Source: Flammeovirga sp. SJP92
Lineage (GTDB): Bacteria; Bacteroidota; Bacteroidia; Cytophagales; Flammeovirgaceae
Assembly (NCBI RefSeq): GCF_001583495.1
Contig: NZ_LQAQ01000098.1
Coordinates: 186,001 to 250,000, forward strand
Reading direction: 5' to 3'
Length of the DNA stretch: 64,000 nt
Shown here: in pieces, positions 9,534 to 17,460 of the stretch
Numbering within the stretch: position 1 is the first letter of the stretch
Layout of the letters: each line of letters begins with the position of its first letter
Notes under the pieces: generated by a model
Told to the model about the DNA's origin: nothing
The model's input: only the letters and a program-made list of their open reading frames with translations
Database searches by the model: none
Translations under genes and position numbers: made by a program

Positions 9534-9690
9534 AAGTCAACCAAATGAGGAAATGATTGCAAAAATCGCAATCTCTTATTTGACTTAGTTAAAGAGTGAC
9601 TTTTGTTCATTCTTTAATGAATATATTTCGATGGAAGTTTAAATAATTGAATTGGTTAGAAAGAAGGTGAGTAATGCTCACCTTTTTTTA
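9534..9690 (+). ncRNA. Candidate structured small RNA
   Basis: Three hairpins follow each other without any ORF. Hairpin 1: AAGTCAA (9534-9540) with TTGACTT (9580-9586), enclosing GATTGC (9555-9560) with GCAATC (9568-9573). Hairpin 2: TTAAAGAGTGA (9589-9599) with TCATTCTTTAA (9607-9617), 11 pairs including one G-U. Hairpin 3 is an intrinsic terminator. The T-run gives the plus strand. The gap contains no gene for that terminator to serve, so an independent transcript is the simplest reading. Identity unknown; I could not match it to a named RNA family. Confidence 0.55.
9664..9690 (+). terminator. Intrinsic terminator of the RNA candidate
   Basis: AAGGTGAG (9664-9671), loop TAATG, CTCACCTT (9677-9684), then a T-run to 9689. 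Perfect 8-bp stem. Confidence 0.85.
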
Positions 9691-9978
9691 TGTTCAAGAT
9701 TTTGCTCTAGAATTCCTAAAAGTAAATTATCTTTGCACTGTTTATATATTATTTATGAATATTGTATTTAACATTGTTCATAATATCTGATTTGAATAAA
9801 GTCTGACAATTGATAAAGAAAAATCAATTTTTAATGGGAATAACATCTATATTAGAATCCGAATTAGTGCTTTATTAGTTGTAGACTTTTTTAAAGTCAA
9901 CACTTAACAACGGTTTAGCATTGATCTATTTAGTTGAATGCTAATATGTAAGAATAATTATATTTTCATATTCTACCT

Positions 9979-10341
9979 ATGAGTAATTACAAGAATATTT
10001 TTGTTATTGATGATGATCCGACAAATAACCTGATTTGTCGTAAAATGATAGAGAAAACTGGGTTTGGGGAAAACGTAACAACTTACCTCAACGTACAAGA
10101 TGCTGTGGATGCTTGGGAAGAAGTGCAACCTGAAGTAGTATTTTTAGATATTAATATGCCTCCTAGTACTGGTTGGGACTTTTTGGATCAATTGAAAGCT
10201 AAAAATATAGAAAACGATAAGGTGTATATGCTTTCTGCTGAAGTGACATCTGAAGACAGAAAAAAAGCGGCGCAATACGAACAAGTGGCTGGTATTATAA
10301 TCAAGCCATTGACTCCTGTGAAATTAGGGGAAATCAAGTAA
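9979..10341 (+). CDS. Single-domain response regulator
   Basis: 120 residues, a CheY-like receiver and nothing else. The acidic pocket is IDDDP (residues 10-14), the phospho-acceptor is Asp57 in FLDINMP, the switch Ser is in MLSAE (about 86), and the conserved Lys is K109 in IIKPLTP. With no output domain it must act through a partner, either as a phosphate relay or by protein binding. The adjacent plus-strand TPR gene starts 34 bases later and may be co-transcribed, and a divergent Hpt-like gene lies beyond it. No kinase is nearby. Confidence 0.92.
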   Translation: MSNYKNIFVIDDDPTNNLICRKMIEKTGFGENVTTYLNVQDAVDAWEEVQPEVVFLDINMPPSTGWDFLDQLKAKNIENDKVYMLSAEVTSEDRKKAAQYEQVAGIIIKPLTPVKLGEIK

Positions 10342-10375
10342 TTGTGTCTATATAATAGACGAAATAAACATAAAG

Positions 10376-12139
10376 GTGATAATTAGTAATATACATAAGG
10401 GGTGGTTGACATTAGTTGTTTTTTGTATATGCTTGTTATTGCCTTTTTTTTCAACCGGACAATCTTTAGAGAAAGACACGCTTAAAATTAAAGAGCATGA
10501 TGTATCGGAGATTCAAGCCGAACTGGATTCTTTACTCCGTAACAATTACCATCTAGATGCTACTGCACTAGCAGACAGTGTTTTGGTATTGGCAAAAGAG
10601 ACTTATAGTAATACAGATCTTCGTATTATTCTTATTCATAAACGAATAGCAGAGAAATTTGCAGATAATGGTTATTCCAATATAGCCTCACAATATGTTC
10701 AAAGAGCATTGGCTATTCTTCGTTCAGATCCCACTCCCAATTATGCTTTTATAGGTGATATGTATATTTATCTAGCTCAGATATTTAGGCATCATCAACT
10801 TTCTAATATTGCCATTAATTATTATGAACAGGCAATGGAAGCTTACGAGCAAGCAGAAGGAAGAGAGCATTATTTCCCGCTGATCAGTGTGTATATGACG
10901 CTGGGTACTTTTCATTATGAAATAGAAAACTTTGGAACCGCTAGTTCATATTATACTAAAGCTTCCAATCTGATTTCAAAAATGGACACAAGGTACCGTG
11001 CTGATATGGTGGAAATTCTCAATAGAATCGCAAAAGCACAAACTAGAACCGGAGCCTATAAAATTGCCACCGAAAACTTGACACAGTCCATTCAAATTGC
11101 AAAAAAGGTATTTGGCAAAAATTCAATTGAGTTGGCCAATCAATATGAATCTTTAACAGAGGTTTATTTGCAAAGAGGAGATTATCAGGATGCGAATGAA
11201 GCAGCGAGTAAGGTTGTGAAAATATTGGTGGGAAACATTGGAACAGCAGAAAGAAGGCAGACTTATGAAAGAAAAATTGCGGACACTTTTTTTTATAAGA
11301 GAGAATATGAATTGTCCCATCAGTGGTATCAGAAACTATATTCTGATGCATTGATTGCTAATCAGGATCTCAACGATTATACGCAATTGTCTAATTGGTA
11401 TCTAACAGTAGCGGAGAAATTTGAAAGGGTAAAGCAAGATGCTATTGCGTTGAAAATCTACCAAGAAGCATTAATGCAGAACCAGGAAAAGTTTGGGAAA
11501 AACAACCTAAAAGCAGCAGAAATAATGCATTTAATTTCAAAATGCTATGTTCGCTTGAATGATTTTCAACAGGCTGAGACTTTTACAAATAAAGCATATG
11601 CTATAGAATGGGAGATCGGTTCTGAAAAAGACAGTACACAGCTTGCTATTCAGAGTATAGATATGGCTGGACTTTTATTGATGAAAGGTGATACTGTTGA
11701 AGCTGTGAAACTATATCATAATGTGGAAAAATTAGAGGAAAACCGTGAAAGCAGATGGAAAGCAATCGCTTACAATAATTTGTCAATGATTAATTTTCAT
11801 CAGAAAAAATACAACGAGGCCTATTATTATAGCGAGCTCTTATTAGGGTATTATAAAGAAAACTATGGGCGTGATTATATAAAGACTATAGGCTGTTATT
11901 TATTGATGGGAAACATCATCTATGCCCAAGGAGAGAAAGAAAAGGCAGTAGAAAACTTTTACAGCAAACCTATTCGTTTAGCGGCACAATTATTCAGGAA
12001 ACCCAACGAAGTGAGTTTTCAGGCTAATAAAAACCTGTCTGATTACTATAAAGATCTAAAAAAAGAAGACCTGTCTCAACGCTACGCTGCATACGCACGA
12101 GAGATACAGGTCATTATATCTTCTGAAAATACCAATTAA
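10376..12139 (+). CDS. Exported tetratricopeptide-repeat protein
   Basis: 587 residues. A signal peptide (hydrophobic at about 10-26, ending FFSTGQS) is followed by about ten TPR-like helical repeats, recognisable by phrases such as NIAINYYEQAMEAYEQAEG and ALKIYQEALMQNQEKFG. There is no later transmembrane helix, kinase or DNA-binding domain, so it is probably periplasmic or surface-linked and a protein-binding scaffold. The start is GTG, preceded by AAAGG; the next in-frame ATG would remove the signal peptide. It follows the receiver gene by 34 bases. Specific partner unknown. Confidence 0.78.
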   Translation: MIISNIHKGWLTLVVFCICLLLPFFSTGQSLEKDTLKIKEHDVSEIQAELDSLLRNNYHLDATALADSVLVLAKETYSNTDLRIILIHKRIAEKFADNGYSNIASQYVQRALAILRSDPTPNYAFIGDMYIYLAQIFRHHQLSNIAINYYEQAMEAYEQAEGREHYFPLISVYMTLGTFHYEIENFGTASSYYTKASNLISKMDTRYRADMVEILNRIAKAQTRTGAYKIATENLTQSIQIAKKVFGKNSIELANQYESLTEVYLQRGDYQDANEAASKVVKILVGNIGTAERRQTYERKIADTFFYKREYELSHQWYQKLYSDALIANQDLNDYTQLSNWYLTVAEKFERVKQDAIALKIYQEALMQNQEKFGKNNLKAAEIMHLISKCYVRLNDFQQAETFTNKAYAIEWEIGSEKDSTQLAIQSIDMAGLLLMKGDTVEAVKLYHNVEKLEENRESRWKAIAYNNLSMINFHQKKYNEAYYYSELLLGYYKENYGRDYIKTIGCYLLMGNIIYAQGEKEKAVENFYSKPIRLAAQLFRKPNEVSFQANKNLSDYYKDLKKEDLSQRYAAYAREIQVIISSENTN

Positions 12140-12157
12140 ATCAAATGAAAGCTTTTG

Positions 12158-12523
12158 TTAGCTGTTTTTGATTTCTGATAACTTCTCATTTAATGTGTCT
12201 AAGATGTTACGAAGGTGACGTTCCAGTTCAGCCCAAGCCATTACTGGGTCAACAGAATTGACATCTTCCTTGTAATTTGCTCCCACTTCAGCCATAAAAC
12301 GCTCTAATGTATCAAGGTTAAAAGTGTGTAATCGAGTGCTAAACTTATGTTTAACAGCGCTAAAAAGGTCAGAGTCTTTATCTTCTAATGCTAATTTTAA
12401 CTTTGGAAAGTCAGATTCAAATTCATCAATAGAGATTGATAAGAAATCTACATATCCATCTTTGTCCCCTTCAAAAAGGGTATCTGTAAAACTGAAATCC
12501 ATAGGATAAGTTGATATTGCCAT
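12158..12523 (-). CDS. Divergent Hpt-like protein
   Basis: 121 residues, all-helical in appearance, cytosolic. The layout matches Hpt domains: a GDKDGYVDFLSISIDEF helix, KLKLALEDKDSDLF, then VKHKFSTRLHTFNL, where His59 falls at the phospho-acceptor position. The usual HxLKG is changed to HKFST, so it may be a weak acceptor or a receiver-binding protein that is not phosphorylated. It lies convergently behind the receiver/TPR pair, which supports a signalling role. The family call rests on pattern only. Confidence 0.55.
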   Translation of the reverse strand: MAISTYPMDFSFTDTLFEGDKDGYVDFLSISIDEFESDFPKLKLALEDKDSDLFSAVKHKFSTRLHTFNLDTLERFMAEVGANYKEDVNSVDPVMAWAELERHLRNILDTLNEKLSEIKNS

Positions 12524-13085
12524 AATATTAGTTCATTTTAAAAATAATGAATTCTTTCTAAAAAATTCTAGATTTTAGAATGATAATCACCAAATCCATA
12601 AGATCTAGATGAAAATCTAAGGTATAGTGCAAAGATATAGAGGAATAACACTCCAATGTATAGTCAACACTTAATAAAAGTAAATCACTAACGATCATTA
12701 AAAATTTATTCAGAATATTTTTTAATGAATATTGATTCAAAAGAGTTTATTGAGTGGAAACTATGATTTAAGATGCAAAAGGTATTTTCTCTATGAAGGA
12801 GTCTGATATAAAGTTTGAGGATACTTCTTTATTAAACTATATCTGAAAGTGTAGTGTTTCAAGGTCGATTTTTGGTAAAAGAAAATCAAAATGATTGTTA
12901 GAATATTTCTTTTTCTGGTCAAGCGTTGAGCTAATATTTGTTGAAAATATCAATTTTAGCAAGCAAAATAGATGTGGAAGTTGAGTCGATTTTAGAAATC
13001 AATGCATTTGTTACATTTTTTGTTGAAAAAAAGACCATTGAAAATCAGGTTGTTTACATTCATTTTTATCTTTTTTCTTATTTTC
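12524..13085. other. AT-rich intergenic region
   Basis: 562 bases between the Hpt-like gene (minus) and the tRNA promoter. A 60-residue minus-strand ORF (12558-12740) is hydrophobic and low in complexity, and I do not regard it as a gene. Nothing else of note apart from the presumed promoter of the Hpt-like gene. Confidence 0.5.
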
Positions 13086-13117
13086 TTTTGGAAATATAAA
13101 ATCTCGACTTACCTTTG
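13086..13117 (+). promoter_or_regulatory. Bacteroidota sigma-ABfr promoter of the tRNA array
   Basis: TTTTG at 13086-13090 (the -33 element) and TACCTTTG at 13110-13117 (the -7 element) are separated by exactly 19 bases between TTG and TA. This is a full match to the known Bacteroidota consensus TTG-N19-TAnnTTTG. Transcription would start near 13122, about 28 bases before the first tRNA. Confidence 0.88.
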
Positions 13118-13149
13118 CATCGCTTTAAACGAAAAGCATGAATGAATAA

Positions 13150-13225
13150 GCGAAAATAGCTCAGCTGGTAGAGCGCAACCTTGCCAAGGTTGAGGTCGCG
13201 GGTTCGAACCCCGTTTTTCGCTCCA
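13150..13225 (+). tRNA. tRNA-Gly (GCC), copy 1
   Basis: Full cloverleaf. Acceptor GCGAAAA pairs with TTTTCGC; anticodon stem CAACC/GGTTG surrounds TTGCCAA (anticodon GCC); the T arm is GGTTCGAACC. The body is 13150-13222 and is followed by a genomically encoded CCA (13223-13225), unlike the other two copies. Confidence 0.97.
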
Positions 13226-13260
13226 TTTAAAACATTTCATTTGTCAGCAATGGTAGATGA

Positions 13261-13344
13261 GCCGGGATGGCGGAACTGGTAGACGCGCAAGACTTAAAAT
13301 CTTGTGAGGGCAACCTCGTGTGGGTTCGATTCCCACTCCTGGTA
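13261..13344 (+). tRNA. tRNA-Leu (TAA), copy 1
   Basis: 84-nt class II tRNA with a long variable arm. The anticodon stem CAAGA/TCTTG encloses CTTAAAA (anticodon TAA), and the T arm contains GGTTCGATTCC. The acceptor GCCGGGA pairs with TCCTGGT through two G-U pairs. No encoded CCA. Confidence 0.97.
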
Positions 13345-13351
13345 CTAAGCT

Positions 13352-13424
13352 GCGAAAATAGCTCAGCTGGTAGAGCGCAACCTTGCCAAGGTTGAGGTCG
13401 CGGGTTCGAACCCCGTTTTTCGCT
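13352..13424 (+). tRNA. tRNA-Gly (GCC), copy 2
   Basis: Identical body to copy 1, starting 7 bases after tRNA-Leu copy 1. No encoded CCA (ends GCT then CTAAG). Confidence 0.97.
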
Positions 13425-13525
13425 CTAAGTGCCAAGTTATTTAAATGGCTAAAGAGATAAGGAAGACTTGACTTCCTTTCAATAAAAACAAGAAAATACT
13501 TTCATTTATCAGCAATGGTAAATGA

Positions 13526-13609
13526 GCCGGGATGGCGGAACTGGTAGACGCGCAAGACTTAAAATCTTGTGAGGGCAACCTCGTGTGGGTTCGATTCCCA
13601 CTCCTGGTA
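13526..13609 (+). tRNA. tRNA-Leu (TAA), copy 2
   Basis: Identical body to Leu copy 1. The preceding bases (catttatcagcaatggtaaa) are nearly the same as before copy 1, so the duplicated unit extends upstream of the tRNA. Confidence 0.97.
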
Positions 13610-13617
13610 CAAAGTAT

Positions 13618-13690
13618 GCGAAAATAGCTCAGCTGGTAGAGCGCAACCTTGCCAAGGTTGAGGTCGCGGGTTCGAACCCCGTTTTTCGCT
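13618..13690 (+). tRNA. tRNA-Gly (GCC), copy 3
   Basis: Third identical tRNA-Gly body, 8 bases behind Leu copy 2. The array terminator follows 2 bases later. Confidence 0.97.
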
Positions 13691-13692
13691 CT

Positions 13693-13728
13693 AAAAAGCC
13701 TAACAGAAATTCTGTTAGGCTTTTTTTT
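13693..13728 (+). terminator. Terminator of the tRNA array
   Basis: AAAGCCTAACAGA pairs with TCTGTTAGGCTTT over a 3-base loop, followed by a T-run to 13728. Together with the promoter at 13086 it defines one primary transcript of about 600 bases. Confidence 0.93.
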
Positions 13729-13768
13729 ATGTCTTTTTTGGTGTTATCCTTACATTTTTTTGTATTTA

Positions 13769-13801
13769 TTGGTGCCGAATGATTGAAACTTCTTACATTT
13801 G
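13769..13801 (+). promoter_or_regulatory. Possible promoter of the ppiD-like gene
   Basis: TACATTTG (13794-13801) matches the -7 consensus TAnnTTTG. The closest upstream TTG (13769-13771) gives a 22-base spacer rather than 19, so only the -7 element is convincing. It would give a leader of about 140 bases. Confidence 0.4.
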
Positions 13802-13945
13802 CATGTTTTTAATATCACTTAGTGACTTCGGACTAATTTTCAAGTGAGACGATCAAATAGCGGAGTGTTTGGAAATTAGCACCTAAAAACATTAAGATTT
13901 AAATACGAACAGATTCATATATAAAGCATTTTTTTTTAGTTTATC

Positions 13946-16042
13946 ATGGCAATAATTACGAAGATCCGAGAAAAGTCTGGCGTTGCAGTTGGATTGATCG
14001 CAATAGGTCTGATTTTATTTATGGTGGGGGGAGACTTAATGTCACCTAACTCAAGATTATTAGGAAGCAACAAGCAAATTGTTGGTGTTATCGGTGGTCA
14101 AGACATTGAATTGAGACAATTCAGTGAGATAGTCGACGCTATCAAAGGCAACTACCCTACACCTCCAAACGAGCAACAAATGCAAGGTGTTCGTCAAATG
14201 GCTTGGAACGAGTTAATCTACCGTGTTGCCTATGGTCAACAAATGGAAGAACTTGGTGTTACTATTTCTCAGGAAGAATTAGACGATATCATTTCTGGTA
14301 ACAATATCGCTCCAGAATTTGGTCAGTACTTCAGAGACTCTACTGGAGAAGTAAGCAGAGAAAATATCAAAATGTACCTTTCTTCATTGAAGCAACAAGG
14401 TCCTAACTCTCCTCAGTACCAACAGTTCTTAAGCTTCGAGCAACAATTGAAGACGTCTCGTACTAGAATCAAATACGAAAATCTTATTTCAAGTACTTAC
14501 TTTGCTTCTGATTTAGAAGGAAAGAAAGAATATGAGAAACAAAACGATAAAGTTGAAATCGCTTACTTAAATGTTCCTTTTTACAGCGTTCCTGATTCAG
14601 TTGTGAATACTTCTGATGATGATGCGAAAGCATACTACAACGCCAATAAAGAAGAGTTTAAGCGTGATGCCAACAGAGGTATTGAGTTTGTAAGTTTCCA
14701 AGTGAAGCCATCTGATTCTGATAAGAAAAACTTAGAGGGAGATATGCAAGACCTTGCTAGAGCATTTGAAAGAACTTCAAATGACACTGCATTTGTTGAT
14801 GCGAACACTGAAGGAGCTACTAAGTTCTTATCAGCGAACATGACAGGTCTTCCTACAGTTTTAGATGCTAACGCTTTAGAAGAAGGAAAAGTTTATGGTC
14901 CTTTCTTCGCAGCAGGTGCATTCAGAGACTACAAAGTATTAGGTACTTCAGAAGATACAGTTTACTCTGCTAGAGCTTCACATATCTTATTCAAAAACGA
15001 TAAGGATGATGCTAAAGCAAAACAAGAAGCATTAGCTACTTTAAGAAAAATCCAAGGTGGTGAAAACTTCGAAGAATTAGCGAAGAAAGTAGGTGACGCA
15101 GCTCCTACTACTAAATCAAGAGGTGGTGACTTGCAGTGGTTCTCAGAAGGACGTATGGTTCCTGAGTTCGACAAGGCAGTATTCTCAGCTAGAAAAGCAG
15201 GTTTACTTCCAAGATTAGTAAAAACTTCTTTCGGTTACCATATCATCAAAGTAACTGAAACAAAAACGAAAAAGCAGTTTGAATTAGCAGTAGTAGAGAA
15301 GAAATTATCTGCTTCAGATGCTACAATCAACGAAGCTTACCGTAAGGCATCAGTATTTGCTGCTTCAGCAAAAGGTGGTAGAAAAGCATTCGAAGAGTTA
15401 GCGGAAGAGCAAAAGATCTTCATCGAGCAAGCTTTAACAATCGCTCCTACTGCAACTTTCATCAACAGTTTAAGAGGTAACTCAGTAAGACAAGTGATCC
15501 GTTGGGCATATAATGAAGCTGGTATCGATGATGTATCAGAAGTATTTGACTTAGATGATCGCTTTGTTGTTGCTACATTGATGTCATCTCGTGAAGAAGG
15601 TGTAGCTGATTTTGCTGATGTGAAAAACGAAGCAATGGTTGAAGCGAAGAAAGCAAAGAAAGCAGAATACATCACTTCTAAATTAGCTGGTTTATCAGGT
15701 TCTATCGAGGACATGAGAAAAGCTTACGGAAATGGTGCTAAAGCTGATATTGCTTCAGATCTTTCATTAAATGACGTATCAATCCAAGGAATTGGTATTG
15801 CTCCAAAAACAATTGGTACTGCATTTGGATTAAAAGAAGGTGAGGTATCTAAACCAATTGTTGATGAGAACAGTGTAGTTGTAATCAAAGTTAGAAAAGC
15901 AGAGAAAGCTTTAGAAACTGCAGATTACTCAATCTACCAAACTCAAGTAGAAAACAGATACAACAGATCTGCTAACTACAACATCTTGGAGGCTGTAAAA
16001 GAGCTTTCAGAGGTAAAAGACGAGCGTTACAAGTTCTTCTAG
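13946..16042 (+). CDS. ppiD: PpiD/SurA-type peptidylprolyl isomerase, membrane anchored
   Basis: 698 residues. A short cytosolic N-terminus (MAIITKIREKSG) leads to one transmembrane helix at about 11-29, then a periplasmic SurA_N-like helical chaperone domain. A parvulin (PPIC) domain follows at about 345-440 (ASHILFKNDKDD, RGGDLQWFSEGRMVPEFDKA, TSFGYHIIKV). A long alpha-rich C-terminal part includes a second, degenerate rotamase-like stretch. PpiD-type proteins assist folding of newly exported proteins at the inner membrane. Codon choice (many GCA, TCT, AAA) suggests high expression. It stands alone, with its own terminator. Confidence 0.9.
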   Translation: MAIITKIREKSGVAVGLIAIGLILFMVGGDLMSPNSRLLGSNKQIVGVIGGQDIELRQFSEIVDAIKGNYPTPPNEQQMQGVRQMAWNELIYRVAYGQQMEELGVTISQEELDDIISGNNIAPEFGQYFRDSTGEVSRENIKMYLSSLKQQGPNSPQYQQFLSFEQQLKTSRTRIKYENLISSTYFASDLEGKKEYEKQNDKVEIAYLNVPFYSVPDSVVNTSDDDAKAYYNANKEEFKRDANRGIEFVSFQVKPSDSDKKNLEGDMQDLARAFERTSNDTAFVDANTEGATKFLSANMTGLPTVLDANALEEGKVYGPFFAAGAFRDYKVLGTSEDTVYSARASHILFKNDKDDAKAKQEALATLRKIQGGENFEELAKKVGDAAPTTKSRGGDLQWFSEGRMVPEFDKAVFSARKAGLLPRLVKTSFGYHIIKVTETKTKKQFELAVVEKKLSASDATINEAYRKASVFAASAKGGRKAFEELAEEQKIFIEQALTIAPTATFINSLRGNSVRQVIRWAYNEAGIDDVSEVFDLDDRFVVATLMSSREEGVADFADVKNEAMVEAKKAKKAEYITSKLAGLSGSIEDMRKAYGNGAKADIASDLSLNDVSIQGIGIAPKTIGTAFGLKEGEVSKPIVDENSVVVIKVRKAEKALETADYSIYQTQVENRYNRSANYNILEAVKELSEVKDERYKFF

Positions 16043-16060
16043 GAACTTTCAACATATAAT

Positions 16061-16095
16061 AAAAGAGACTGCCTCAAAAGGGTGGTCTCTTTTTG
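16061..16095 (+). terminator. Terminator after the ppiD-like gene
   Basis: AAAAGAGAC (16061-16069) pairs with GTCTCTTTT (16085-16093) with a small internal bulge. It lies upstream of the mnmD ATG, which argues against extending mnmD to the alternative start at 16082. Confidence 0.85.
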
Positions 16096-16117
16096 TATAA
16101 AACGAAAAGTACAATCA

Positions 16118-16792
16118 ATGGGAAATATCAAGATTATAGAAACAAGCGACGGTTCAAGTTCTTTGTTCAATGAACAGCTGAATGAAACGTATCATTCAAA
16201 TCATGGTGCATTGACAGAATCGAGATATGTATTTATCAAATCAGGTTGGGAAGATGTGAAGGACGGAAAAGATAAAACGTCTATTCTTGAAGTGGGTATG
16301 GGCACTGGATTAAATGTGATCCTAATGATAGAGCAAGCCTTGAAAAATCCTGATCATACCTTTTCCATGATTACCTTAGAGCCTTTTCCTTTAAATGAAG
16401 AGTTGATTGAAGGCTTAAATTATACTGATCTTTTAGAAGGTGAGTTGACGTCTTATTTCAAAACGGTACATTCTTGTGAATGGGAGAAGGAAGTTGCTAT
16501 TTTACCCAATTTCACCCTTACGAAAAAGAAAACAACCTTGCAGGAATTTGAAGCGGAAGAGAATACATTTGATGTGATTTTCTTTGATGCCTTTGCTCCA
16601 AACAAACAGCCTGAGGTATGGTATGTAGAAAATCTTACAAAATGCTTTGTAGTGAATAAAAAGGATGGTCTGTTTGTGACGTACTGTGCCAAAGGACAAT
16701 TACGTAGAGATTTGGTGAGTGTAGGTTATGAAGTAGAGCGTTACCCAGGCCCTCCAGGTAAGCGTGAGATGTTGAGAGGTTGGAAGAAATAA
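16118..16792 (+). CDS. mnmD: tRNA U34 methyltransferase MnmD (MnmC N-terminal domain type)
   Basis: MnmD methylates aminomethyl-U34 to methylaminomethyl-U34 in the wobble position of several tRNAs, using SAM. The 224-residue protein begins MGNIKIIETSDGSSSLFNEQ, and the N-terminal phrase ETYHSNHGALTESRYVFI is diagnostic for the MnmC/DUF752 family. The SAM-binding motif is EVGMGTGLN (motif I), and DVIFFDAFAPNKQPEVW is the catalytic region. It has no FAD oxidase domain, so it is the single-domain form. The ATG at 16118 is preferred over a start at 16082 inside the terminator. nadD follows by 10 bases. Confidence 0.9.
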   Translation: MGNIKIIETSDGSSSLFNEQLNETYHSNHGALTESRYVFIKSGWEDVKDGKDKTSILEVGMGTGLNVILMIEQALKNPDHTFSMITLEPFPLNEELIEGLNYTDLLEGELTSYFKTVHSCEWEKEVAILPNFTLTKKKTTLQEFEAEENTFDVIFFDAFAPNKQPEVWYVENLTKCFVVNKKDGLFVTYCAKGQLRRDLVSVGYEVERYPGPPGKREMLRGWKK

Positions 16793-16802
16793 TAATTAAA
16801 GA

Positions 16803-17375
16803 ATGAAGACAGGATTATTTTTTGGTTCATTTAACCCCATTCATATTGGGCACTTGATACTTGCCAATGCCATGATTCAAAGTGGTGAGGTGGACGAAGT
16901 TTGGTTTGTAGTTTCTCCTCATAACCCTTTCAAAAAAAGAGGATCATTGCTTCATGAATTTGACCGCTTGGATATGGTCAATGCTGCTATCCAAGATAAC
17001 TATAAGTTTAGAGCATCAGATATTGAATTTAGAATGCCTAAGCCAAGTTATACTGTGGATACTTTAGTTTATCTTCAAGAAAAGAATCCGAAACACTCCT
17101 TTAAAGTGATTGTAGGAGAAGATAATCTCGCTGGTTTTAAAAAGTGGAAAAACCACGAAATTATCTTAGAAGATTACGGCCTGTTGGTTTACCCAAGACC
17201 GCATGCGAAGCCTTCTGATTTAAAAGATCACAAGAATGTGAAAATGATCAATGCTCCTATGGTGGATATTTCTGCTACTTATATCAGAAACTGTGTCAAA
17301 GAAGATAAGGACTTTAGGTATATGGTGCCTGAGGGAGTGAGAACCTTGATTCAGAGTAAAGGGTATTATAGATAA
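16803..17375 (+). CDS. nadD: Nicotinate-nucleotide adenylyltransferase
   Basis: NadD joins nicotinate mononucleotide and ATP to make deamido-NAD in NAD synthesis. The 190-residue protein has the N-terminal GSFNPIHIGH motif (nucleotidyltransferase HxGH type), a VIVGEDNLAGFKKWKN substrate region, and ISATYIRN (a variant of ISSTxIR) near the C-terminus. Length is standard. It is the second gene of an mnmD-nadD pair and ends in a terminator. Confidence 0.96.
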   Translation: MKTGLFFGSFNPIHIGHLILANAMIQSGEVDEVWFVVSPHNPFKKRGSLLHEFDRLDMVNAAIQDNYKFRASDIEFRMPKPSYTVDTLVYLQEKNPKHSFKVIVGEDNLAGFKKWKNHEIILEDYGLLVYPRPHAKPSDLKDHKNVKMINAPMVDISATYIRNCVKEDKDFRYMVPEGVRTLIQSKGYYR

Positions 17376-17385
17376 GTTTTTTTGG

Positions 17386-17424
17386 AACCTTCAACCGCAA
17401 TCAATGTGTTTGAAGGTTTTTTTA
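17386..17424 (+). terminator. Terminator after nadD
   Basis: AACCTTCAA (17386-17394) pairs with TTGAAGGTT (17410-17418), then a T-run. It spans the alternative start of the next ORF at 17404, so that ORF's true start is the ATG at 17461. Confidence 0.88.
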
Positions 17425-17460
17425 TATATTGAGGGATCAAAAACTAATTTAAATAATACA

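Larger units (their letters stand above)
9154..9978. other. Long non-coding gap holding a palindrome and an RNA candidate
   Basis: 825 bases without a convincing ORF, between recQ (minus) and the response-regulator gene (plus). It contains a perfect 20-bp palindrome (9353-9372) and a run of hairpins ending in a strong terminator (9534-9690), both listed separately. The remainder is AT-rich and should include promoters for the flanking genes. Confidence 0.6.

Noticed and set aside
12558-12740. 60-residue minus-strand ORF
   Set aside because: Low-complexity hydrophobic translation in AT-rich DNA with no neighbours or motif; likely chance.
13244-13435. 63-residue ORF over the tRNA array
   Set aside because: Covers tRNA-Leu and tRNA-Gly on the opposite strand; a well-known false ORF type.
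15337-15714. 125-residue minus-strand ORF
   Set aside because: Shadow of the ppiD-like gene; Ser/Ala-rich with no own start signal.
16082-16117. Upstream start for mnmD
   Set aside because: It lies inside the ppiD terminator; the family start MGNIKII is at 16118.
17404-17460. Upstream start for the secreted protein
   Set aside because: It lies inside the nadD terminator and precedes the signal peptide.
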